Positions 19,433 to 25,108 of a stretch of DNA of 28,190 nt are shown here, one piece after another (within the stretch, counting starts at the first letter, position 1; the number at the start of each line of letters is the position of its first letter). The notes beneath the pieces were generated by a model. It was not told where the DNA came from. It saw only the letters and a program-made list of their open reading frames with translations, and searched no databases. The translations under genes were made by a program, and so were the position numbers. The stretch spans positions 1-28,190 of IMG/VR virus record IMGVR_UViG_3300006919_000313; one strand, 5' to 3'. Source of the DNA: a virus.

Positions 19433-19924
19433 ATGACGACTTATAGACCTTGCTACGGGTGTTATACAGACCCGCGGGGATGTCCAATTCGTGAAAAAAT
19501 GAAAGCGCGCATAAAGGGGCTTCGCCTGACGAGCGTTAATTTTTCCTGCACAGAGCGCATCCCGCTTTTCTCGGTCGGGGATCGTGTTTCTGTGGAGTGG
19601 GAATTTAGCGGCGAAGACCGCAGCTTTTATGGAGAAGACCCGGAGGTTGTTAAATTTGCGGCGACTATCATCAAAGAAAAGCGCTATGGGCGTTATACGC
19701 TGCGGGTAGACCCAGGCGAGAGCATCACAGGTGAGGGGATAGGCAGCGACGACCTTCGTTTAAAAGGGTTTGCAACTGCGTCTATTCACCGTCTTAAATC
19801 ATTGGGAGAGCCGGGCGTGCGCGTTTGTGGAGTTTGTCATGCCGTTGTTGGCATCAGCAATATGGATGAAGAATGTTTTTCATCCGGGTACACCAAGCAA
19901 ACCGGTTGTATAGCCGAAGATTGA
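19433..19924 (+). CDS. Cys-rich phage protein, 163 aa
   Basis: Starts MTTYRPCYGCYTDPRGCPI. One Cys cluster at the N-terminus (C-Y-G-C...G-C) and another near the end (V-C-G-V-C-H...C...C) could bind two zinc ions. The middle is beta-rich (F-S-V-G-D-R-V-S-V-E-W-E-F, Y-T-L-R-V-D-P-G), like a small barrel. The start lies 3 bases after the previous stop, with GGAGAA upstream. Its codon use is somewhat more AT-rich than its neighbours. No family recognised. Confidence 0.6.
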   Translation: MTTYRPCYGCYTDPRGCPIREKMKARIKGLRLTSVNFSCTERIPLFSVGDRVSVEWEFSGEDRSFYGEDPEVVKFAATIIKEKRYGRYTLRVDPGESITGEGIGSDDLRLKGFATASIHRLKSLGEPGVRVCGVCHAVVGISNMDEECFSSGYTKQTGCIAED

Positions 19925-19953
19925 CACCGGCAAGCATCAGGCTGATAATAAAA

Positions 19954-19985
19954 GAGCGGGGAGTGCGGAAACACTCGACCCGCTC
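19954..19985 (+). other. strong hairpin upstream of the replication initiator gene
   Basis: GAGCGGG (19954-19960) pairs with CCCGCTC (19979-19985) and GAGTG (19961-19965) with CACTC (19972-19976), with a CGGAAA loop and a 2-base bulge. It is flanked by a direct repeat ACACCGGCA at 19924-19932 and 19986-19994. No U-run follows, so it is not a normal terminator. It may be a translational control element or a binding site near the origin. Confidence 0.5.
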
Positions 19986-20017
19986 ACACCGGCAGCGGAG
20001 AGGGAGATACACCGCCA

Positions 20018-20074
20018 ATGTCTGCAAACAGATTTAACACCGCGCGCAACGGTTCGCAAGGGGCTTTTGTATGA
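20018..20074 (+). CDS. leader peptide candidate before the replication initiator, 18 aa
   Basis: ATG at 20018 opens 18 codons (MSANRFNTARNGSQGAFV) ending in a TGA that overlaps the initiator ATG (ATGA at 20071-20074). GGGAG lies about 11 bases upstream, a little far. The initiator itself has only a weak ribosome site (AAGGGG), so coupling from this short ORF is plausible. It could tune initiator levels. Confidence 0.4.
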   Translation: MSANRFNTARNGSQGAFV

Positions 20075-21108
20075 GCAACGGCACGGTCAACATAGCCCGC
20101 ACGATATGGAGTGATGCGGCATTCAAAGACGAGCCTTTCACCGAACGGGAGGCGTTCGTATGGATGATTATGGAGGCATCATGGAAGCCTAGAGAGAAGC
20201 GCGTAGGCTCTGCAACTGTCTTTCTGGAGCGTGGGCAACTATCTCATTCCATTAGGTTTTTGGCTGAAGCCTGGGGGTGGAAGCGAAACAGAACTCACGG
20301 GTTTATAACACGCTTGAAAAAGCGGGGAATGGTTGGAACAGAAACGGGGACAGGCGTTCTGGTTATAACTATCAGTAAATACGATGAATTTCAGGCACCA
20401 AACGGGAGCAGGGGGACAGCAACGGGACAGCGAAGGGACAGCAAGGGGACAGCAAGGGGACAAACTAGAACTTCTGATGAAACTTCTGATGAAACTTCTG
20501 ACTGTCTAAAGAAAGAAACACCTAGCGGTGTTTCCAAAGAAAGCGACGCCACAACGGAGAACCACGATGGACGAACAATCAGAAGCGGCAATGCAGCGGA
20601 TACGGCAGCACCTGGACAGCCCGGCAGCATATCGGAGGCAGCCGGAAAAGACCTGGACGCCGGAACGGGTGAAGGTGAGCCCGGTGCCGACGACCCGCCT
20701 AAGCCGAAAACAAGAAGCGCCAGCGTCAAACGACGAATTGCAGAAGATCGGCAGCCGGATAAAGCAGCTATTGCCTACGCCAGAGAGCGCGGCGTTGACG
20801 TGCGCCGGGAATGGCCAAAGTTCGTCAACCACTGGATTGATCGAGACACGAAAACTGAACGCGGTTGGGCAGCGGCTTGGCGAAATTGGTGTCTCCGCTC
20901 GCTTGAGTTTGCCGAAAGGGATAAGCGCTTGGCGGGCCCTGCTAGACCTGGAAAGCCGTCTGACTGGATCGAAGCTTTCGCCATGGCTGAACGGGAAGCG
21001 AACGGAGGTGGTCAGCATGCAGGGGAAGCCGGGCTATGGGGTAACGATGAAAGCGGCTTGGATTCAACCGGACAGATCGTTACTTTCGGACGTGTTGGCC
21101 GTGCATGA
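20071..21108 (+). CDS. replication initiator protein with N-terminal winged helix, 345 aa
   Basis: Residues about 1-110 match the replisome-organiser N-terminal domain: T-I-W-S-D-A-A-F, T-E-R-E-A-F-V-W-M-I-M-E-A-S, L-E-R-G-Q-L-S-H-S-I-R-F-L-A-E-A-W-G-W, then R-L-K-K-R-G-M-V and V-I-T-I-S-K-Y-D-E-F-Q. A low-complexity polar linker follows (about 111-225). The C-terminal part (A-I-A-Y-A-R-E-R-G-V-D-V-R-R-E-W-P-K-F-V-N-H-W) resembles the ends of phage replication proteins. Tandem iterons lie in the linker-coding DNA, as in lambda O. It would bind the origin and recruit a helicase loader. Confidence 0.75.
   Translation: MSNGTVNIARTIWSDAAFKDEPFTEREAFVWMIMEASWKPREKRVGSATVFLERGQLSHSIRFLAEAWGWKRNRTHGFITRLKKRGMVGTETGTGVLVITISKYDEFQAPNGSRGTATGQRRDSKGTARGQTRTSDETSDETSDCLKKETPSGVSKESDATTENHDGRTIRSGNAADTAAPGQPGSISEAAGKDLDAGTGEGEPGADDPPKPKTRSASVKRRIAEDRQPDKAAIAYARERGVDVRREWPKFVNHWIDRDTKTERGWAAAWRNWCLRSLEFAERDKRLAGPARPGKPSDWIEAFAMAEREANGGGQHAGEAGLWGNDESGLDSTGQIVTFGRVGRA
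20404..20505 (+). other. putative replication origin: 11-bp iterons and 12-bp repeats
   Basis: Four head-to-tail 11-bp units begin at 20413, 20424, 20435 and 20446, each GGGACAGC plus three variable bases, with a fifth partial unit at 20457 (GGGACAAAC). A degenerate unit lies before them. The spacing is about one helical turn and not a multiple of three, so the repeat is kept at DNA level. Directly after come two and a half 12-bp repeats ACTTCTGATGAA (20470-20481, 20482-20493, partial from 20494), less GC-rich, a possible unwinding site. Confidence 0.65.
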
Positions 21109-21424
21109 TCTGGTCTTCACCGCGATGCGCGACCGCGTGTCTGGCGAGTTTCTGGCAAAGAGCGTCACCGGGCTATACTCGACCATGAAGGCGAGAGGCA
21201 ACATGACCAGCCAGGAAGGCGCGCAAGTTTGGCGATATGCCCTTGGAGATATGCCAGCCGGTTGCGTTGAGGAAGCCTTCGCCGATTACGCCAAGCACGG
21301 CGAATGGATGCCAGAACCGGCAGAAATCAGGAAGAAGGCGCAATTGCTGGCGCGACGGTATCGACGGCTTGAACGCGATTGCAAGCGGGCTTTGACTGAA
21401 TGGGCGATGGAGAAAGACGCATGA
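21017..21424 (+). CDS. possible helicase loader, 135 aa
   Basis: GGAGG lies about 9 bases before the ATG at 21017, inside the end of the initiator gene (92-base overlap, different frame). The product starts MQGKPGYGVTMKAAWIQP. The segment W-R-Y-A-L-G-D-M-P-A-G-C-V-E-E-A-F-A-D-Y-A-K-H-G-E-W-M-P-E-P-A-E-I resembles the pattern of phage helicase loaders of the G39P type (domain with D-x-P, then x-W-x-P-x-P-A-E-I). The position after the initiator, as P follows O in lambda, agrees. The call is inference; the start at 21050 is an alternative. Confidence 0.5.
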   Translation: MQGKPGYGVTMKAAWIQPDRSLLSDVLAVHDLVFTAMRDRVSGEFLAKSVTGLYSTMKARGNMTSQEGAQVWRYALGDMPAGCVEEAFADYAKHGEWMPEPAEIRKKAQLLARRYRRLERDCKRALTEWAMEKDA

Positions 21425-21642
21425 CATCACCGGCAGTTACCGTTGATCTGGAAATTGGCGAACTAAAGTTGATGCTGGATCGTGCGCAAGAGGTTTGCGA
21501 GGATTTGATGTCATTGGTGGACCATCAGTACCAAGGTGACGAGCCGATAATGGTCAGGCGGCGCAATCGCGACAAACACACAGCCGCAGCGCTAATTGAA
21601 AGCGTGGGCATCATAAAAACCCGGTTTCGTTTAGATGAATAA
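21421..21642 (+). CDS. small helical phage protein, 73 aa
   Basis: Starts MTSPAVTVDLEIGELKLML. ATG at 21421 overlaps the upstream stop (ATGA). Helical with acidic N-terminal half and a basic middle (V-R-R-R-N-R-D-K-H). It is the last gene before the operon terminator. Function unknown. Confidence 0.6.
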   Translation: MTSPAVTVDLEIGELKLMLDRAQEVCEDLMSLVDHQYQGDEPIMVRRRNRDKHTAAALIESVGIIKTRFRLDE

Positions 21643-21725
21643 CCCCTTGCACCATGCCGCAAGCCGCGGTACAAGAGCTTACTCAGTGCGTAGCGCGGGG
21701 TTTCCTTCTTGGTTGGTTCGAGATG

Positions 21726-21756
21726 CGCCCCAGGTCAAAAGCCTGGGGCGTTTTCT
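21726..21756 (+). terminator. rho-independent terminator of the replication operon
   Basis: A 9-bp perfect stem CGCCCCAGG (21726-21734) and CCTGGGGCG (21742-21750), loop TCAAAAG, followed by TTTTCT. It closes the plus-strand operon that begins at 15005 and separates it from the convergent XRE gene. The 80 bases before it contain no gene. Confidence 0.9.
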
Positions 21757-21761
21757 CTGCG

Positions 21762-21950
21762 TCACCAGTCAGGCGGGCGATACCCGTCCAGATAAGCGCG
21801 CAGCAGACGGGCAGCCGCGGGGCCTATGTTTTTTGTGCCGCGCTCCAGGTTGCTTATAGCCATTGCAGAGCGATAGCCTAAGACGCGGGCAAGCCCGGCC
21901 TGTGTAAGGCCGAGCCGCTGGCGAGCGGTGGAGATTTCAGATGGTGTCAT
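21762..21950 (-). CDS. XRE-family helix-turn-helix regulator, 62 aa
   Basis: Starts MTPSEISTARQRLGLTQAG. The HTH is classical: A-R-Q-R-L-G-L-T-Q-A-G-L-A-R-V-L-G-Y-R-S-A-M-A-I-S-N-L-E-R-G, then helices A-A-A-R-L-L-R-A-Y. It is short, a single domain without an oligomerisation or peptidase domain. The upstream gene has nearly the same first 18 bases. It probably represses its own promoter (22326-22354), which contains a dyad. It could control the neighbouring late switch. Confidence 0.85.
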   Translation of the reverse strand: MTPSEISTARQRLGLTQAGLARVLGYRSAMAISNLERGTKNIGPAAARLLRAYLDGYRPPDW

Positions 21951-21997
21951 TGTTTGTTCCACGGCGTCGGACGCGGGGCCGGATCCCCGTTGCGGTG

Positions 21998-22276
21998 CTA
22001 CTCTACCGGCAGTGTTTGAGCCGGATCGTCTTGGCTGCATCCGCCTTTGTATCCGGCAGGCCGATTGGTAAAGCCAAAATAATTGGTCAGCTTTGGCTCG
22101 GTGCCAAACTTCCGGCTTCCAATAACCGGGGCGTCAAACCGGCAAGCAAAGAGAAAACGCTTGGTGGAGGATGCGCGGATAACTTCGCTCTTCCCGGCAG
22201 CATCGTGGCCCATATAGCGAAATTTCCCGGCGCTGAGTTCCTGGCAGGTTATCTTGGTGATTTCGGATGGGGTCAT
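21998..22276 (-). CDS. phage protein of unknown function, 92 aa
   Basis: Starts MTPSEITKITCQELSAGKF; AAGGAGA is 7-8 bases before the ATG at 22276. It has beta strands and basic residues (R-Y-M-G-H-D-A-A-G-K-S-E-V-I-R-A-S-S-T-K-R-F-L-F-A) and a C-terminal part with K-L-T-N-Y-F-G-F-T. It is co-transcribed with the XRE gene, 47 bases apart. It may be the partner of the regulator, but it lacks clear toxin motifs. Identity of its start with the XRE gene is discussed as a finding. Confidence 0.55.
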   Translation of the reverse strand: MTPSEITKITCQELSAGKFRYMGHDAAGKSEVIRASSTKRFLFACRFDAPVIGSRKFGTEPKLTNYFGFTNRPAGYKGGCSQDDPAQTLPVE

Positions 22277-22325
22277 TTTCGTGTCTCCTTGGTGTTGGCG
22301 CTATCTACGCCGTTTCAATAATGTG

Positions 22326-22354
22326 AATGTAGCTCTTAGCGCTACATGATGCAA
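22326..22354 (-). promoter_or_regulatory. promoter with dyad operator for the XRE operon
   Basis: On the minus strand TTGCAT (22354-22349) and TACATT (22331-22326) are 17 bases apart. A perfect inverted repeat TGTAGC-N7-GCTACA (22328-22346) covers the -10 element and most of the spacer. A bound XRE dimer would block the promoter, so autorepression is likely. The leader to the first gene is about 40 bases. Confidence 0.65.
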
Positions 22355-22391
22355 GAGGAAAATGCAGGGAAGTTGAATTTTTTTCTCTGGC

Positions 22392-22420
22392 TTGACCAAA
22401 GCGCGACCCGCTGGCATTAT
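22392..22420 (+). promoter_or_regulatory. promoter of the 159-aa gene
   Basis: TTGACC (22392-22397), 17-base spacer, CATTAT (22415-22420). Transcription would begin near 22427 and give an 87-base leader to the ATG at 22514. Just downstream are three GAGCGC words and a CTGG-AGCG-CCAG dyad (22434-22445), possible regulator contacts. It diverges from the XRE promoter. Confidence 0.6.
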
Positions 22421-22451
22421 CCGCCATAGAGCGCCTGGAGCGCCAGAGCGC

Positions 22452-22488
22452 GCATGGATGGATGGCTTAGGGGCTGTACCATCCATGC
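22452..22488 (+). promoter_or_regulatory. leader hairpin of the 159-aa gene
   Basis: A 10-bp perfect stem (GCATGGATGG at 22452-22461, CCATCCATGC at 22479-22488) encloses a 17-base loop with TTAGGGGCT (22467-22475). The loop is complementary to the loop of the short RNA made downstream (23071-23079). The ribosome site AAGGGG lies 14 bases after the stem. It probably affects translation of the gene. Confidence 0.5.
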
Positions 22489-22513
22489 CGCTCGCCAACG
22501 CAAAGGGGATTGC

Positions 22514-22993
22514 ATGAGCCAGCCCGACCACGTGCAGATACACCGTGAACGGTATCACCAGGTTGTGCCGGTCGAAGTCACCATAGCGCACACTGCAAAT
22601 GGCCGCAAAACCCGGACCATCGCCAAGCAATGCGCAATGCACGCCACATCTTGGGCAGCACTCTCCGAAACTCAGCAAGAGGCCGCGTTACACATAGGGC
22701 GGTGTTTCCGCGTTATAGCGAAGTCGCCCGCCAAGGCCATGGACTATGAACGCGCCCAAATGCCAAGAGGCGCAGGCATTAACCCAGAGTTTGAGCAAGC
22801 GCTAAAGGCGGACTACTTCGCGTGGTGGGTCTTATGTATGGACGATCAGATAGACCCCAATCCGGCAAGGCTTGTCTGCGGAGAAGGCGTCTACATCAAC
22901 CAGATGACCACGTCAGGACACCGCCGAAAACTGCTGACCGAGCAATACCACAAAAGCCTGGACGTGATGGCGAATATGAAAGGCTGGCGATAA
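22514..22993 (+). CDS. candidate late-gene regulator, 159 aa
   Basis: Starts MSQPDHVQIHRERYHQVVPV; AAGGGG is 5 bases before the ATG at 22514. The protein is alpha-rich and basic at the start (A-N-G-R-K-T-R-T-I-A-K-Q-C), with a central W-A-A-L-S-E-T-Q-Q-E-A-A and a C-terminal A-R-L-V-C-G-E-G-V-Y-I-N-Q...R-R-K-L-L-T-E-Q. I do not recognise a family. Position is telling: it ends 4 bases before a consensus -35 element that drives a short RNA with a terminator, followed by the terminase genes. This is the place of antiterminator Q in lambda. A Q-like role is inferred from context only. Confidence 0.55.
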   Translation: MSQPDHVQIHRERYHQVVPVEVTIAHTANGRKTRTIAKQCAMHATSWAALSETQQEAALHIGRCFRVIAKSPAKAMDYERAQMPRGAGINPEFEQALKADYFAWWVLCMDDQIDPNPARLVCGEGVYINQMTTSGHRRKLLTEQYHKSLDVMANMKGWR

Positions 22994-22997
22994 CCGC

Positions 22998-23026
22998 TTG
23001 ACACACGCAGGCGGAAACGCTAGTAA
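22998..23026 (+). promoter_or_regulatory. strong late promoter (pR'-like)
   Basis: A perfect consensus TTGACA (22998-23003) and TAGTAA (23021-23026) are 17 bases apart. The predicted start is near 23033. The promoter begins 5 bases after the stop of the 159-aa gene and faces the terminator at 23103-23137 and then the terminase genes. Confidence 0.7.
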
Positions 23027-23032
23027 ATCAAG

Positions 23033-23137
23033 TATGTCGCGAGAGGCGGCACAAAAATCTGGCGCGCATTAGCCCCTAACCGGATGCGCGCTCTGAGAGA
23101 AGGCCCCGCGATTTTCCCCCGCGGGGCTTTCGCTTTT
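23033..23137 (+). ncRNA. short structured RNA (about 100 nt), 6S/pR'-like leader or sRNA
   Basis: Between the promoter at 22998 and the terminator no gene exists. The RNA would fold into an 8-bp stem GCGCGCAT (23062-23069) with ATGCGCGC (23084-23091), a 14-base loop containing AGCCCCTAA, and the terminator hairpin. The loop and the right arm are complementary to the leader of the 159-aa gene. It could be the short transcript made before late activation, or a regulatory RNA. It also lies next to the small terminase gene, so part of this DNA could be a packaging site. Confidence 0.55.
23103..23137 (+). terminator. rho-independent terminator before the terminase genes
   Basis: An 8-bp perfect stem GCCCCGCG (23103-23110) and CGCGGGGC (23120-23127), loop of nine bases, followed by TTTCGCTTTT. 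It lies only about 75 bases after the start of transcription and 20 bases before the small terminase gene, so expression of the head genes from the upstream promoter requires read-through. Confidence 0.85.
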
Positions 23138-23157
23138 CTGGAATATGGAGCGGACAC

Positions 23158-23700
23158 GTGGCAGCGCCGAAAGGCAACAAGTTCTGGCTTGCGCGGTCAT
23201 CGCATGGGCGCGACCCGATATTTAAGACGCCAGATGCCCTATGGTCAGCCGCTGTTGAATATTTCGAGTGGGTGGAGGATAACCCGCTTTATGAAGCCAA
23301 GGCATTCAACGACAAGGGCAATATCGTCATTGCTCATATGGAGAAAATGCGGGCCATGACAATTGACGGCCTGACGAACTTTCTTGATATCGGGGATCAA
23401 ACGTGGCGGGATTACAACAATCGCGAAGATTTTTCGTTGGTCTGTGCGCAAATTGCAAAAATCATCCGTCAACAGAAGTTTGAAGGCGCAAGTGCAGACC
23501 TGCTGAATCCGGCGATTATCGCTAGAGATTTGGGGCTTGCCGACAGAAAAGAGCATGCGGGCGACCCCAGCGCGCCCATTCACTTGAGGGTTAGCGCACA
23601 GGCCGAACGGGCAGAACTGATTGAGCAAGCAACCAGACTTGGCGTCGATCCGGCACTTCTTGGCCTCACTGGAAGCGCACAAGAAGGCGACGACGCTTAA
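23158..23700 (+). CDS. terS: small terminase subunit (P22 gp3-like DNA-packaging protein), 180 aa (GTG start)
   Basis: The N-terminus (M)AAPKGNKFWLARSSHGRDP, then I-F-K-T-P-D-A-L-W-S-A-A-V-E-Y-F-E-W, and I-R-Q-Q-K-F-E-G-A-S-A-D-L-L-N-P-A-I-I-A-R-D-L-G-L are hallmarks of the gp3-type packaging protein family. Such proteins form rings that recognise the packaging site and control the large subunit. The start is a GTG at 23158 with GGAG 7 bases upstream. It overlaps the large subunit gene by 80 bases. A gp3-type small subunit suggests pac-type or cos-type headful packaging; the site itself is not identified. Confidence 0.85.
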   Translation: MAAPKGNKFWLARSSHGRDPIFKTPDALWSAAVEYFEWVEDNPLYEAKAFNDKGNIVIAHMEKMRAMTIDGLTNFLDIGDQTWRDYNNREDFSLVCAQIAKIIRQQKFEGASADLLNPAIIARDLGLADRKEHAGDPSAPIHLRVSAQAERAELIEQATRLGVDPALLGLTGSAQEGDDA

Positions 23701-25108
23701 ACCATCCGGCCCGCTGTTAGACTTCGCGAAGTGGTTCTTTTACGACCGGGAACGGATGGCCTTTATCGAAGGGCCGCACCATAGGCTGATTGGCGAGACG
23801 CTTGACCGGGTGTTGACCGGTGACATAACCAGGCTGTTGATTACGGTTCCGCCTGGATACACCAAAACAGAATTGGCGGTTGTGGCCTTCATCGCCAAGG
23901 GGTTTCAGATTAACCCGGCAAGCCGCTTTATTCACGCCACATTCTCAGACGATCTGGCGCGGGAAAATAGCAGCAAGATAAAAGACCTAGTGGAAAGCGA
24001 GGCATTCGCCGAACTAAGCCCAGGCTTTGGCATCGCGGCGGATTCATCGGCCAAGGACCGGTGGAAAACAATGGCGGGCGGCGGGCTACTGGCCAAGGCG
24101 GCGGGCGGTCCAATTACCGGCTTCAGGGCGGGCCTTATGGACCCCGGCAAATTTACCGGCGCTCTGATTATCGATGATCCGCTAAAGCCAGATGATGCCT
24201 TTTCGCCGACACGCAGGGCAGCGGTTAACCAGAGGGCAACCAATACATTCCGCAGCCGGTTGGCGCATGATGGAGTGCCGATCATCGTCATCATGCAGCG
24301 GCTACACAACGACGATTTCGCGGGCCATCTATTGCGCGGCGGGTCTGGCGACAAGTGGCATCATCTGGATTTGCCGGTAGAGATAACCGCGGGGCATGAA
24401 TACCCGCCTGATTGGACGCACGGCATACCGATAGAGCATGATTTGCCGGATGGCCCGCTATGGCCCGCAAAGCATACCTTGTCGGAAATCGAGATATTGA
24501 GGGCAGACGCTTACACGTTCGCCAGCCAATACATGCAGCGGCCCGTTAGCATTGAAGGCGCGTTGTTCGATATGGCCGGGATCGAGTGGTATAACGAGCC
24601 GCCCGAATGCAGCGAATATTGCATCTATGCGGATACCGCACAAAAGACGGGCGAGCGCAACGATTGGAGCGTGTTCCAGCTATGGGGCCGTGCCGGGCAT
24701 CGCATCGCGCTAATGGACCAATTGCGAGGCAAATGGGAAGCGCCAGAGTTGGAGCGGATGGCCGTTGCCTTCTGGGAAAAGCACCGTTTCAAGCGTCCGC
24801 ATGGGTTTAAGGTAGAGGATAAGGTTTCAGGCACTGGCCTAATCCAGACGCTTCGCCGTAAGGGTTTGCCCATGATTGGCATTCAGCGCGGCAAGGACAA
24901 ATATACCCGCGGGCTTGACGCGGCCCCATGGATAGCAACCGGGCAAGTGATGTTGCCTGCGAATGCTGAATACACGCCAGCGCTAAGGAGCGAATTGCAG
25001 ATGTTCGATGGCCTAGGCACCGGCTTTGATGATCAGGTTGACCCGTTAATGGATGCTATCGACGACTTTCTGGCGTTCCCAGCCGCGCCGCGGATCAGGT
25101 CGCTATAA
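23621..25108 (+). CDS. terL: large terminase subunit, 495 aa (TTG start)
   Basis: ATPase part: Walker A-like V-P-P-G-Y-T-K-T at 76-83, Walker B region A-L-I-I-D-D at 181-186, and a coupling motif near I-V-I-M-Q-R-L-H-N-D-D (222-232). Nuclease part: the first acidic residue in Y-A-D338-T-A-Q-K-T-G-E-R-N-D and the last acidic cluster in F-D-D-Q-V-D-P-L-M-D-A-I-D-D near the end. It pumps DNA into proheads with the portal and cuts it. The TTG at 23621 overlaps the small subunit gene by 80 bases and has only a weak ribosome site; later TTG codons are possible. Confidence 0.95.
   Translation: MSKQPDLASIRHFLASLEAHKKATTLKPSGPLLDFAKWFFYDRERMAFIEGPHHRLIGETLDRVLTGDITRLLITVPPGYTKTELAVVAFIAKGFQINPASRFIHATFSDDLARENSSKIKDLVESEAFAELSPGFGIAADSSAKDRWKTMAGGGLLAKAAGGPITGFRAGLMDPGKFTGALIIDDPLKPDDAFSPTRRAAVNQRATNTFRSRLAHDGVPIIVIMQRLHNDDFAGHLLRGGSGDKWHHLDLPVEITAGHEYPPDWTHGIPIEHDLPDGPLWPAKHTLSEIEILRADAYTFASQYMQRPVSIEGALFDMAGIEWYNEPPECSEYCIYADTAQKTGERNDWSVFQLWGRAGHRIALMDQLRGKWEAPELERMAVAFWEKHRFKRPHGFKVEDKVSGTGLIQTLRRKGLPMIGIQRGKDKYTRGLDAAPWIATGQVMLPANAEYTPALRSELQMFDGLGTGFDDQVDPLMDAIDDFLAFPAAPRIRSL

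Noticed and set aside
19954-19985. Transcription terminator before the initiator gene
   Set aside because: The stem is strong but no T-run follows and transcription must continue into the initiator gene; listed as a hairpin instead.
20413-20505. CRISPR-like array
   Set aside because: The repeats are 11-12 bp, head-to-tail and without spacers; iterons in an initiator gene explain them. No cas genes are present.
20528-21108. Long open frame overlapping the second half of the initiator gene
   Set aside because: Only the part after about 21017 has a ribosome site and a protein-like pattern; the earlier part is a shadow of the initiator frame (Pro/Arg/Ser-rich, no Shine-Dalgarno).
21762-22276. 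Toxin-antitoxin pair (HigBA-like) for the XRE gene and its neighbour
   Set aside because: The 92-aa neighbour lacks the RelE/HigB pattern; gene order and size alone do not support the call.
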